Translations under genes and position numbers: made by a program
Notes under the pieces: model-generated
The model's input: only the letters and a program-made list of their open reading frames with translations
Database searches by the model: none
What the model was told of the DNA's origin: nothing
Part shown: one piece after another, positions 6,019-13,426 of the stretch
How positions within the stretch are numbered: the first letter of the stretch is position 1
How the letters are laid out: each line of letters starts with the position of its first letter
Source of the DNA: DASQVO01 sp035640715
GTDB lineage: Bacteria > Actinomycetota > Actinomycetes > Streptosporangiales > Streptosporangiaceae
Assembly (NCBI GenBank): GCA_035640715.1
Contig: DASQVO010000490.1
Coordinates: 1 to 15,777, forward strand
DNA: 15,777 nt
Direction: 5' to 3'

Positions 6019-6474
6019 CTATGCAGGAGACAGGAGCCTGGCGAACGTCGTCCTCGCCCGGCTGACGACTTCGCCGTCATCATTGGCCGTCCCCCAGGCC
6101 AGGCCACTGAGCGCGTCAAGGGCAGCGAAGCAGATCAGAGCCTCTTCCTCGACAGCGGTGAGCGCCCGCCCGTAGCCGGTGAAAAAGGCCTTCCGCAGGT
6201 CCGGGCGGCCATCCCACGCCCCGTGGGCGAGCCGCGCCAGGTCACGGACAGCGGGGGCCGCTTCTGCGCGCTCGAAGTCGATCATTGCCAGACGGCGAGC
6301 GTTCCGGTCCCATAGCCAGTTCCGCGGCTGGACGTCGCCGTGACCCGGGACCGCGGGTAGCCCTGGGGCCATGCGGCTGAGACGTTGCGCGCAGCGACGC
6401 ACCAGCGCGGCCTCAGACGGTGTGAGCAAGCGCCCGGCACAGCGCAGATGTGCCCCTCGCGGGGCCAGGAGCAA
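6019..6474 (-). pseudogene. Aminoglycoside phosphotransferase-type kinase, C-terminal half only
   Basis: These codons encode the C-lobe of an APH/choline-kinase-fold phosphotransferase. The catalytic loop is HGDVQPRNWLWD (H45, D47, N52 counting from TTG 6474) and the metal-binding motif is MIDFERAE (D66). Helical PAVRDLARLAHGAWDGRPDL follows. The N-lobe, with its phosphate loop and lysine, should take about 100-130 further residues upstream. Instead a TGA stop abuts the TTG codon in frame, and sequence back to 6660 shows no N-lobe in any frame. The TTG is simply the first codon after that stop and is probably not a true start. This is most likely a fragment; a repurposed short protein cannot be excluded because the catalytic residues remain. 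Confidence 0.7.
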
Positions 6475-6789
6475 TCAGCCATGTCCGTGACCTCACCGGC
6501 TACCCGCCGCGCCAGCGCCGCCAGCGGCCCGGCCAGTCCTGGCACACCCAGCAGTCTTCCACGAGTTACGCCTATTCGGTACGCGGATGCTCAGACACCC
6601 TGCCCCGCCTACGCGGCCGTAGGGCCCATGGCACTCGTCAGCTAAGCCCGCGCAGATGAGGTGGATCTGGCGCTATGGCCTGCCGGGAGGCTCCGCGGAG
6701 ACGACCGCACATGCCGATGTGAGCGAGTTTCCTTGACGCATAATTATGCACTGGACGGCATGTTCAGCTTTTCAACAGGAGCCGCCGTG
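6475..6789. other. Stretch without a supported gene
   Basis: This lies between the phosphotransferase remnant and the SRPBCC gene. Open frames here are short and do not resemble known proteins. On the minus strand one frame reads GLAGPLAALARRVAGEVTDM before a presumed frame break into the phosphotransferase, which could be a decayed piece of that gene. A 12-bp palindrome and the SRPBCC ribosome site lie at the right end. Confidence 0.4.
6738..6749. promoter_or_regulatory. AT-rich 12-bp palindrome upstream of the SRPBCC gene
   Basis: GCATAATTATGC is self-complementary over all 12 bases and lies 40 bp before the ATG at 6790. It directly overlaps a TTGACG that resembles a -35 element (6733-6738), though no good -10 follows at 17 bp. 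It could be an operator of a small dimeric regulator (MarR or ArsR type), which is inference. Confidence 0.35.
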
Positions 6790-7122
6790 ATGGACTTGAC
6801 CGCTGCCGGGCGCCGGTTTCCGTCGCAGCACGGCCGCTGGCGCTACGAACTGCGGGCCGTCACTTCGGCCCCGCCCGCCGCCGTCTGGCCGCTCATCGGC
6901 GAGGCAGCCCGCTGGAAAGACTGGTCGTTCATGACGCGCACGTTTCTCCTCCGGGATGGATCGCCCGTTCCCGACGGGGTGGGGGCGCTGCGGCGCTTCG
7001 CCGTTGGCCCTTTCGGCAGCTGCGAGGAAGTGGTCGAGTTTGAACCTCCGGCTCATCTGGGATATGTGGCGCGCAAGGGCATCCTCCCCGTCCGCAGCTA
7101 CCGGGCCGACACCGTTGACTAG
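6790..7122 (+). CDS. SRPBCC (polyketide cyclase/START-like) protein, probably truncated
   Basis: This 110-residue protein has the SRPBCC helix-grip start: RWRYELRAVTSAPPAAVWPL, then EAARWKDWS, then GVGALRRFAVGPFGSCEEVV and the strand FEPPAHLGYVARKG. Proteins of this group bind hydrophobic ligands and usually run to about 145-160 residues, ending in a long amphipathic C-terminal helix. Here the frame stops at TAG just after LPVRSYRADTVD, so the last strands and that helix are missing. The following bases do not restore them in another frame. ATG 6790 is chosen because AGGAG lies 8 nt upstream (6777-6781). GTG 6787 and ATG 6760 are alternatives. Without the final helix the ligand cavity would be open, so the protein is probably nonfunctional. 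Confidence 0.65.
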   Translation: MDLTAAGRRFPSQHGRWRYELRAVTSAPPAAVWPLIGEAARWKDWSFMTRTFLLRDGSPVPDGVGALRRFAVGPFGSCEEVVEFEPPAHLGYVARKGILPVRSYRADTVD

Positions 7123-7446
7123 TCGGCTGCTCCAGGGCCGAGAGTCGGCCATACCGCCGGGCACGCCGCCTCACCTGTCCGCGCCAAGGGCCCAGATACA
7201 CAGCCCTGCCCCGGTTACCTTGCTCTGGTCCAATAGGGGCGCCCAGGTTGGCAAGCGACACCGCATGGATACGCAAGCTGCGCGAAGCCTTGCTGCCGCC
7301 TTTCCGGTTAAGTAGTCTGAAGCTTGTTAAAGGTTAGCAGGTCTTGAGTATTGAAGGCGCCCCACCATAACGGCTTGGTGGCGGCATCTCCGGCATCGTG
7401 AGTGGTCGGTAGACGGGACGCATTCGGAGATCGGAGGGGAGACAGG
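7123..7446. other. Gap between the SRPBCC and membrane protein genes
   Basis: These 324 bases carry no supported gene. The right part (about 7310-7400) is AT-richer than the surroundings. It contains TTGTTA (7324-7329) followed 17 bases later by AGTATT, a weak promoter candidate for the membrane protein. CCACC (7362-7366) and GGTGG (7377-7381) form a small inverted repeat. Confidence 0.4.
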
Positions 7447-8127
7447 GTGGGTCATATAGAGGTACTGTCTGCCTCTCTCGGTCCGTCAGGTCAGAATGGG
7501 CTCAGCCTGTGGATTCCTCCCGTTGTCGCAGGTTCGGCGGCGCTGCTGGTAGTGCTTCTGGCAGGATATATTGCCCAACGGCAGTCTAAGCAAAAGTTCT
7601 CCGATTGGATTAGGTCCGATGTTAACGCCGGGTCGGCGTGGACGCTGTCCGACAGTTGGGTTACAAATGTTGCAGGCGCTGGGGCGATCCTAGGCACCGT
7701 ATCGAACCCCCTCGGCGCATTGCAACCGCTAATCCCTTCCTCCACTGTCGCCGGGGTCACCATCCTCTTTATCGTGTTCGGCGGCGCCGCGGCTGTTGCA
7801 CCAATCGTTTATGCAGCCACGGCTAAGCAAGGGGCACAGGAACCCACTCAAATGGTCGGCTCGGTTTGGGGCTTTCTGCTGGCAGGCGCTGTGAGTCTGA
7901 TAGCAGTGATGGGTGAGATCGCTACGATTGCCCTCCTAGCCTGGCAAGTGAGCGGCTCGGACGCTGAGAGGATCGTGCTGATTATACTTCTCTCCGTGGG
8001 GAGCGTATTGGTGGCCGCTTACTCGATTAGAGCTCTTGTTTTGCTGGGTGCGCTATCGGCCCGGGCAGAGGGTAAGCCTGTCCCGAGGTCTTTGCTTGGG
8101 ACGACGCGTAACTCGGCGACGCTTTAA
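7447..8127 (+). CDS. Hypothetical four-helix membrane protein
   Basis: I do not recognise the family. The 226-residue product has four hydrophobic segments: about 21-43 (LWIPPVVAGSAALLVVLLAG), 101-124 (VAGVTILFIVFGGAAAVAPI), 137-167 (GFLLAGAVSLIAVMGEIATI inside) and 175-203 (RIVLIILLSVGSVLVAAYSI). A soluble loop of about 55 residues lies between helices 1 and 2, containing QRQSKQKFSDWIRSDVNAG and DSWVTNVAGAGAIL. GTG 7447 is chosen because the purine-rich GGAGGGGAGACAGG precedes it; upstream in-frame codons look noncoding. Codon use is visibly less GC-biased than in the neighbours (many ATT, GTT, CTA and AGA/AGG-type codons), which suggests recent acquisition. There is no evidence for a partner gene. 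Confidence 0.68.
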   Translation: MGHIEVLSASLGPSGQNGLSLWIPPVVAGSAALLVVLLAGYIAQRQSKQKFSDWIRSDVNAGSAWTLSDSWVTNVAGAGAILGTVSNPLGALQPLIPSSTVAGVTILFIVFGGAAAVAPIVYAATAKQGAQEPTQMVGSVWGFLLAGAVSLIAVMGEIATIALLAWQVSGSDAERIVLIILLSVGSVLVAAYSIRALVLLGALSARAEGKPVPRSLLGTTRNSATL

Positions 8128-8307
8128 CCATGCTGGACGCAGCAGGTTCGCGGAGCCAGCCATACCGAGCGGCGTTACCACCTGCCGATCCCGGGCTCGA
8201 GCCCGCCGATCTCCGGCTGAGTCCCAGCGATCTGGCCGACGAAGTGGCACCCGCATTCTTGGCAGACAAGCTGCCCGCAGGATTAATGGCCAGGGAAAGC
8301 ACAGGAA

Positions 8308-8333
8308 GCCCGCCGGGCTCTTGACAGGCGGGC
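8308..8333. promoter_or_regulatory. Inverted repeat around a TTGACA hexamer upstream of the GH30 gene
   Basis: GCCCGCC (8308-8314) and GGCGGGC (8327-8333) form perfect 7-bp arms, and a consensus -35 hexamer TTGACA (8321-8326) lies in the loop. The -10 at 17-18 bp (near 8345-8350, TTGCTA) is poor. This is either a regulated promoter of the glycosidase or a terminator of the preceding gene; the spacer 8128-8424 holds no other supported gene. Confidence 0.3.
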
Positions 8334-8424
8334 GCCGCGCTGATTTGCTACGTGTGGTAAGTGTTTCAGCTTTGTTTCATTGTGTTACATGATGCGCAGC
8401 CGGTTCCGCACGGGAAGGGCGACG

Positions 8425-10398
8425 ATGTCCCGGATAAGATTCATGGTGGTCTCGCTGGTCACGGCGATGGCCGCCGCCAGCGCCGTGACTCTGTCCGCCG
8501 CCGGCGCGTTCGCCACCGGCCCAGCGCCGGTGTCGGCGCACGTGTGGGTGACCACTCCGGACGGCGCGGACAAGCTCAGCGACCTGGGCACGGTCGCGTT
8601 CAGCGGCGCGCCGGTCACCGCGCCGACGATCGTGGTGGACCCGACCCTGTCCTTCCAGACGATGCAGGGATTCGGCGGGGCGATCACCGACTCCTCGGCC
8701 ACGGTGCTGTACGGGCTGTCCCCGGCGATGCGTGAGGCCACGATGCGGTCGCTGTTCGACCCCGTGACCGGGGACGGCCTGGATTACCTGCGCCAGCCGA
8801 TCGGCGCCTCGGATTTCGTCACCACGGCGGCCTACACCTACGACGACCTGCCCGCCGGCCAGACCGACTACCAGCAGCGCCACTTCTCCATCGCGCACGA
8901 CCAGGCGCGGATCCTGCCGTTGCTGCGCGAGGCCGAGGCCATCAACCCCCGGCTGCAGATCATCGCGAGCCCGTGGAGCCCGCCCGCGTGGATGAAGACG
9001 AGCGGCTCGCTGATAGGCGGCCGCCTGATCGACGACCCGCGCATCTACCGCTCCTACGCGCTGTACCTGCTGAAGTTCGTCGAGGCGTACAAGGCGAACG
9101 GCGTCACGGTCGACACGATCACCGTGCAGAACGAGCCGCAGAACCGCACCCCCTCCGGCTATCCGGGTACCGACATGCCCTCGTGGCAGGAGGAGAAGGT
9201 CATCGAGGATCTCGGGCCCATGCTCCGCGCCGCCGGCCTGCGCACCCAGATCCTCGCCTACGACCACAACTGGGCCGAGCACCCGAATGACGCCGCGGCC
9301 ACCCCGCCGGACGAGACCGCCGACATCAACGCCTACCCGCAGAACGTGCTGAACTCTCCGGCCGCCAGATGGGTCTCCGGCGTCGCCTACCACTGCTACT
9401 ACGGCGACCCGAGCGCGATGACCACCCTGCACAATCAGTTCCCGGACAAGGCGATCTATTTCACCGAGTGCTCGGGAAGCCAGTCGGCCGACCCGGCGAA
9501 CACCTTCTCCGACACGCTCAAGTGGCACACTCGCAACCTGATCATCGGCGCCACCCGCAACTGGGCCGAGACCGTCATCAACTGGAACCTGGCCCTCGAC
9601 CCGTCCGGCGGCCCGCACGTGGGCGGCTGCGGCACCTGCACCGGCATCGTCACCGTCGGACCCGGCGACCGCGTGACCAACGACGCCGAGTACTACACGC
9701 TCGGCCACCTGGCCCGTTTCGTGCAGCCCGGGGCGGTGCGCATCGCCAGTACCTCCTTCGGCACCACCGGGTGGAACGGGCAGATCATGGACGTGGCGTT
9801 CCGCAACCCGGACGGCAGCACGGTCCTGGTCGCGCACAACGAGAACGACAACCCGAGCACCTTCGCCGTGCGCGAGGGCGACCAGGCGTTCACCTACACC
9901 CTCCCCGGCGGGGCGCTGGCCACGTTCACGTGGCGCGGCACCGTCCCCGGCACCTATGTCCTGCGCCAAGTCCGCCCCGACGGCTGGACCGCGACGGCGA
10001 ACCCGGCCGGCCCGGCCGATCCGTGCTGCACCGGAGACGTGGCGGCCAACGCCGTGGACGGTGACGCGAGCACCCGCTATTCCACCGGCGTCGGTCAGGC
10101 CCCCGGCCAGTACCTTCAGGTCGACTTCGGCAAGGCGATCGACGCCCGGCAGGTCGTCTTCGACACCGGCGTATCGACCGGCGACTACCCGCGCGGCTAC
10201 ACGATCACGACCAGCACCGACGGCGTGAACTGGACCACCGCCGTGGCCGCCGGCCGGGGAACCGGGCAGTTCACCACCGCTGACCTGAGCGGCGCCCCGG
10301 TCCGGTACGTCCGCATGACCCTAACCGCGTCCAGCGGCAGCTGGTGGAGCGTCGCCGACGTCCGCGCCTACACCACCGGCAAGGAGAAGCAGAACTGA
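8425..10398 (+). CDS. Secreted GH30 glycoside hydrolase with C-terminal F5/8 type C (discoidin) domain
   Basis: This 657-residue exported enzyme has a signal peptide (MSRIRFMVVSLVTAMAAASA, cleavage near AFA or VSA). Next is a GH30 beta/alpha-barrel: QTMQGFGGAITDSSA, then IASPWSPPAWMKTSGSL. The acid/base Glu237 is in TVQNEPQN and the nucleophile Glu348 in YFTECSGSQS. A beta domain follows (IMDVAFRNPDGSTVLVAHNE, ending LATFTWRGTVPG). From about residue 520 a discoidin/CBM32-like module reads NAVDGDASTRYSTGVGQAPG, YLQVDFGK and VRYVRMTLTA, and probably binds glycans. GH30 members cleave beta-glucosyl, beta-1,6-glucan, beta-xylosyl or glucosylceramide bonds; which one applies here is not visible. 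ATG 8425 is preferred for its GGAAGGGC site. ATG 8392 (MRSRFRTGRAT...) is possible and would lengthen the n-region. Confidence 0.93.
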   Translation: MSRIRFMVVSLVTAMAAASAVTLSAAGAFATGPAPVSAHVWVTTPDGADKLSDLGTVAFSGAPVTAPTIVVDPTLSFQTMQGFGGAITDSSATVLYGLSPAMREATMRSLFDPVTGDGLDYLRQPIGASDFVTTAAYTYDDLPAGQTDYQQRHFSIAHDQARILPLLREAEAINPRLQIIASPWSPPAWMKTSGSLIGGRLIDDPRIYRSYALYLLKFVEAYKANGVTVDTITVQNEPQNRTPSGYPGTDMPSWQEEKVIEDLGPMLRAAGLRTQILAYDHNWAEHPNDAAATPPDETADINAYPQNVLNSPAARWVSGVAYHCYYGDPSAMTTLHNQFPDKAIYFTECSGSQSADPANTFSDTLKWHTRNLIIGATRNWAETVINWNLALDPSGGPHVGGCGTCTGIVTVGPGDRVTNDAEYYTLGHLARFVQPGAVRIASTSFGTTGWNGQIMDVAFRNPDGSTVLVAHNENDNPSTFAVREGDQAFTYTLPGGALATFTWRGTVPGTYVLRQVRPDGWTATANPAGPADPCCTGDVAANAVDGDASTRYSTGVGQAPGQYLQVDFGKAIDARQVVFDTGVSTGDYPRGYTITTSTDGVNWTTAVAAGRGTGQFTTADLSGAPVRYVRMTLTASSGSWWSVADVRAYTTGKEKQN

Positions 10399-10448
10399 TA
10401 CGTCGTCTGGCCGGCACCTGGACCAATCAGTTGCATGATGGGTCTGAC

Positions 10449-10799
10449 ATGGACATCGACCAAGCCGGGCGGATGCTGGCTGACCCGGCCGCCTATGCCG
10501 ACGAACACCGCCTGCACCAGGCACTTACCCTGCTGCGACGGGAGGCGCCAGTGCACCGGGTCGAGGCACCCGGCTACAACCCGTTCTGGGCCATCACCCG
10601 GCACGCCGACGTGCTTCTACTAGCGCTGATGTCCGGTCCTTATCGGCCGGTGATGCTTGAACTGAACGAGCGATCCCCACGGGTCCATGGGCTGAATCGG
10701 GGGCAGCGGCGATGGGAATTGGCTCTCTGCACAACGAAGATGCGCAGTACAGTGCTAGGTGCACTTGGGAAAAGTAACGGCAAGACGCCGTTTACATGA
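10449..10799 (+). pseudogene. Cytochrome P450 N-terminal fragment
   Basis: The first ~57 codons match the start of actinobacterial P450s: MDIDQAGRMLADPAAYADEH, then ALTLLRREAPVHRVE, then PGYNPFWAITRHADVL. After about 10618 similarity ends abruptly and the frame runs to a TGA at 10799 through unrelated sequence (SGPYRPVMLELNERSPRVHG and on). The I-helix, ExxR and haem-binding Cys regions (about 350 residues) are absent from this window. The frame ends inside the convergent PucR gene. This is a fragment left by a deletion or by insertion of the segment 10619-10760, and cannot bind haem. Confidence 0.68.
10769..10792 (-). terminator. Intrinsic terminator of the PucR-type gene
   Basis: On the minus strand AACGGC-GTCTT-GCCGTT (10792-10776) forms a 6-bp stem and is followed by ACTTTTCC, with the T-run at 10773-10770. 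The hairpin begins in the TAA stop codon of the regulator gene, an economical terminator placement. Confidence 0.5.
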
Positions 10800-12246
10800 C
10801 GCGGACAGCCAGCATCAAAGTGGCGCGAACCTGCCCGTCCTGGAGGTCGGCACCGAGGAGTTCCTCCAGCTTGCGGACCCGGTAGGCAAGCGTGTTGCGG
10901 TGGATGTACAGCTCGTCGCAGATCGCCGACGTTCCGCCGCTGTGCCGCAGATAGGACTCCAGTGTCTTCAGCAGCGTGCCGTCGCAGTCCCGCACGAGCG
11001 GGGCAAGAAGCCGCCGCGCCATGCTGACCACGCCAGGGTGGCTGAGCGTGTCCACCACCGCGTCGAAGTTCAGCACAGGGGCCTGCCGGACCCCCGGCAT
11101 GCCGAGGGTGCGCCGCGCCAGCCGCAGCGTCAGGCCAAGTTCGGCGGCGTTCTCGGCGACGGCGACCACCGCCGAGACCGCGCCCGAAGGGCCGATCGCC
11201 GATTGCGCCGAGTCTGCGAGCCGCCCAGCGGACATCTCGCCGCCCTGCACCAGGACGGTCGACAGCTCGGGGCCGTCCACGTACCGCATGTGCGGGAACT
11301 CCCCGGCCAGCATGACACGGGCGCGCCACGCGACGGACCGCAGGTAGGTCGTGGTCGCGCTGGCGGTCCCCTCGATAACGACGACGCCGATGCGCTGGTA
11401 CGGCTCGAGTTCGGAATCTCGCGCCAGCCTGATGAGCTCGCCGGTGGGGATCGCCGCGGTCCCGTAGATCGCCTCAGTGAGCCGCCCGGCGTTGCGCGAG
11501 TGGGCGATCGCCGCTGAGCCCAGCGTCGTGCTCAGCTGCATGGAGACCACGGCCGCGACCGGGCCGAGCAGCATACGGATGTTCGGGGAGACGGCTGGCT
11601 CCTCGACCACCAGCCGGAAGCAGTTCTTGTCGCTGCCGGGCAGCGTGAACTCGGTGCGTCCGGAGTACGCCCCGGCGGGACCGGCCGCCACGAGCGTGGC
11701 ACTGGTGGAATCCTCGAGCGAGACCCGGGCCCCGATGTCCTCGCTGATCTGGTGCAGCACGTCCTGGAGAGTCCCGCCGTTGGCCGCGATCCGGGTACAC
11801 CCGTCAGCGAGTTCGGAGCCGCGCCTGACGGCCTCGTAGCGCTCGGCGGCGAGCTTGTCCTGGACGTCCCGCAGCACCGAAACGAACGGGACCTGCGGCG
11901 GGATCTCAAGCAGCGGGACACCGTGGTTCTCGCAGGCGGTGACCAGCCCGGCAGGCATCGAGCGGTGGGCCGGGCCGAGCCCGAACGCCAGCGCCGCGAT
12001 CGGCACACGGGCGAGCCGCTCGACGTAGGCGTCCCAGATCCGCACGTCCGTAACATTGAGCGCCATGCCGGACGTGAGCATGAGCGTGTGAGGCGTCAGG
12101 AACGGCTCGGGATCTATGGACTCCGTCGGCGCGCACCAGGAGATCCGCCGGCCCAGCGCGCCCTCCGCGCCCGGCACGCGCACCGTTATGCCGAGTCCGG
12201 ATGTTTCCGCCAGGTCGGATACGAGCACCACATAACGATAGGGCAA
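10792..12246 (-). CDS. PucR family transcriptional regulator
   Basis: This 484-residue regulator has the PucR layout. An N-terminal PucR/PurR-like sensory region covers about residues 8-130 (LVSDLAETSGLGITV, FLTPHTLMLTSGMALN, GVPLLEIPPQVPFVSVLRDV). A middle regulatory region reads RIGVVVIEGTASATTTYLRS. The C-terminal helix-turn-helix of HTH_30 type starts at about 425: LLKTLESYLRHSGGTSAICD, then IHRNTLAYRVRKLEELLG (448-465). Such proteins activate or repress catabolic genes for purines, amino acids and related nitrogen compounds. TTG 12246 is used because AAGG lies just upstream; GTG near 12231 is an alternative and fits the family start VVLVSDL. It is divergent from the pxpA-carboxylase operon across 76 bp, so control of that operon is likely. 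Confidence 0.87.
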   Translation of the reverse strand: MPYRYVVLVSDLAETSGLGITVRVPGAEGALGRRISWCAPTESIDPEPFLTPHTLMLTSGMALNVTDVRIWDAYVERLARVPIAALAFGLGPAHRSMPAGLVTACENHGVPLLEIPPQVPFVSVLRDVQDKLAAERYEAVRRGSELADGCTRIAANGGTLQDVLHQISEDIGARVSLEDSTSATLVAAGPAGAYSGRTEFTLPGSDKNCFRLVVEEPAVSPNIRMLLGPVAAVVSMQLSTTLGSAAIAHSRNAGRLTEAIYGTAAIPTGELIRLARDSELEPYQRIGVVVIEGTASATTTYLRSVAWRARVMLAGEFPHMRYVDGPELSTVLVQGGEMSAGRLADSAQSAIGPSGAVSAVVAVAENAAELGLTLRLARRTLGMPGVRQAPVLNFDAVVDTLSHPGVVSMARRLLAPLVRDCDGTLLKTLESYLRHSGGTSAICDELYIHRNTLAYRVRKLEELLGADLQDGQVRATLMLAVRVM

Positions 12247-12306
12247 TTCGCCTTATCCATTCAATTATGTTTAGGCACTCTGCACAGTGCATGCCATCCT
12301 CGGACT

Positions 12307-12319
12307 GTCTACGGTAGAC
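12307..12319. promoter_or_regulatory. Palindrome in the pucR-pxpA divergent spacer
   Basis: GTCTAC-G-GTAGAC is a perfect 6-bp inverted repeat around one base, ending 3 bp before the pxpA ATG and covering its weak ribosome-binding region. A second imperfect element GCACT-CTGCAC-AGTGC lies at 12274-12289. Either could be the target of the PucR-type protein or another regulator; a protein bound at 12307-12319 would block translation or transcription of the operon. Confidence 0.45.
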
Positions 12320-12322
12320 GGC

Positions 12323-13063
12323 ATGACGAGTGCCGCTGTGTTCATCAACTCCGACATGGGTGAAGGCCTCGGCCTACACAGCTTCGGCAACGACGAGGCG
12401 CTGCTCTCTGTGGTCGACGTGATCAACGTCGCGTGCGGCTTCCATGCTGGCGATCCTGACGTAATGAACCGGACCGTCGAGGCGGCCGCCGCGCGTGAGG
12501 TGAGGGTGGGCGCCCACCCTGGCCTTCCGGACCTCGTCGGCTTCGGCCGGCGCAAAATGGCGCTGCTGCCGTCCGAGGTCGAGTCGATCATGCTGTATCA
12601 GACCGGTGCCCTGTCCGCGTTCCTCGCCAAGCACGGTGTCCGGCTCAGCCACATCAAGCCGCATGGCTCGCTGTATGGCATGCTCGCCGCCGACGAAGAC
12701 CTGATGGCCGCTGCGGCGTCCGTCGCGAAGCAGTTCGGCGTCCCGTTCTTCGGCATCGCCGGGACGGCGCACGAGCGCCTCTGCTCCGAACTCGGGGTCC
12801 CGTTCGTCGCGGAGCTCTATGTCGACCTCAACTACGACAGCCAAGGCGGCCTCATCATCCAGCGCCGCGCTGAACTGACCGACCCGGCCGCAGCTGCCGA
12901 GCGCGTGGAGCGTGCGCTGTCAGGCCGCCCGGTCCTCGCCGTCGACGGCACCGAGCTCGACATCACCTTCGACAGCATCTGCATCCACTCCGACGCGCCG
13001 AACTCGACGGACGTCGCTACTGCCGTCCGCGCTGTGCTCGACAAACACCATGTCCACAGCTAA
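12323..13063 (+). CDS. pxpA: 5-oxoprolinase subunit A (LamB/YcsF family)
   Basis: This 246-residue LamB/YcsF family protein is full length. Signatures are INSDMGEG (8-15), NVACGFHAGDPDVMNRTV (from 35), VGAHPGLPDLVGFGRR (from 62) and IKPHGSLYGML (111-121). With PxpB and PxpC the family forms ATP-dependent 5-oxoprolinase, which opens pyroglutamate to glutamate; PxpA is thought to carry the hydrolytic step. ATG 12323 matches the usual family N-terminus. The frame extends to a GTG at 12287, but those codons cover the spacer palindrome. It is the first gene of an operon that also encodes biotin carboxylase parts, so its true substrate may be a carboxylated amide rather than a phosphorylated one. 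That is inference. Confidence 0.92.
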   Translation: MTSAAVFINSDMGEGLGLHSFGNDEALLSVVDVINVACGFHAGDPDVMNRTVEAAAAREVRVGAHPGLPDLVGFGRRKMALLPSEVESIMLYQTGALSAFLAKHGVRLSHIKPHGSLYGMLAADEDLMAAAASVAKQFGVPFFGIAGTAHERLCSELGVPFVAELYVDLNYDSQGGLIIQRRAELTDPAAAAERVERALSGRPVLAVDGTELDITFDSICIHSDAPNSTDVATAVRAVLDKHHVHS

Positions 13064-13105
13064 TTGCCAGGCCTGCCAGGCCGACGGTCATCAGGAAGGC
13101 AACGC

Positions 13106-13345
13106 ATGACACAGATCGTGTCTCCGCTCCCCGGCGTCTTCTACACCAAACCAGGACCGGACAAGGACCCGTTCGTCCTGCCCGGCGACCGGGTGGAAGC
13201 AGGGCAGGCGATCGGGATGGTCGAGGTCATGAAGCAGTTCACCGAGATCAGGTCGGACGTCAGCGGGACGGTCGTGTCTGTCGATGTGGCCGAGGGCGAC
13301 ACCGTCATGCCGGGAGACGTGCTCGCCGTTATCGACGAGGACTAG
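13106..13345 (+). CDS. Small biotin carboxyl carrier protein
   Basis: This 79-residue biotinyl/lipoyl domain stands alone: MTQIVSPLPGVFYTKPGPDK, then GDRVEAGQAIGMVEVMKQF, then VAEGDTVMPGDVLAVIDED. Biotin should be attached to Lys43 in EVMKQF. The classic motif is AMKM; here Met is followed by Lys-Gln, a variation also seen in carriers outside acetyl-CoA carboxylase. There is no N-terminal extension as in AccB, which is about twice as long. ATG 13106 has AGGAAGG 6 nt upstream. It lies 42 bp after pxpA and 81 bp before the biotin carboxylase gene, which implies it serves that enzyme and passes CO2 to the PxpB/PxpC pair. Confidence 0.88.
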   Translation: MTQIVSPLPGVFYTKPGPDKDPFVLPGDRVEAGQAIGMVEVMKQFTEIRSDVSGTVVSVDVAEGDTVMPGDVLAVIDED

Positions 13346-13426
13346 ACGAAACCGAGCCCGTGGCCGACGGGAACTGAGCCTGGCCCGGGCCGAAGGCCGC
13401 CTAGATGGGGACTGAAGGACTAATCT
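13346..13426. other. 81-bp spacer with a GC-rich palindrome inside the operon
   Basis: The spacer holds the 10-bp palindrome GGCCCGGGCC (13382-13391) and the AAGGA ribosome site (13415-13419) for the next gene. The palindrome may fold and set relative expression of carrier and carboxylase; it is not followed by a T-run. Confidence 0.3.

Noticed and set aside
8130..8324. Small plus-strand frame of 64 codons before the GH30 gene
   Set aside because: Third-position base use is mixed, no ribosome site is visible, and the product has no recognisable feature; it also ends inside an inverted repeat.
8377..9969. Very long open frame (530 codons) on the minus strand opposite the GH30 gene
   Set aside because: It is an antisense shadow: composition is dominated by Arg, Gly, Val and Asp with no domain, while the plus strand has a complete GH30 enzyme with catalytic residues.
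10619..10791. Complete insertion sequence between the P450 fragment and the regulator
   Set aside because: Too short for a transposase, and no terminal inverted repeats or target duplication could be found by eye; part of it is the regulator's terminator.
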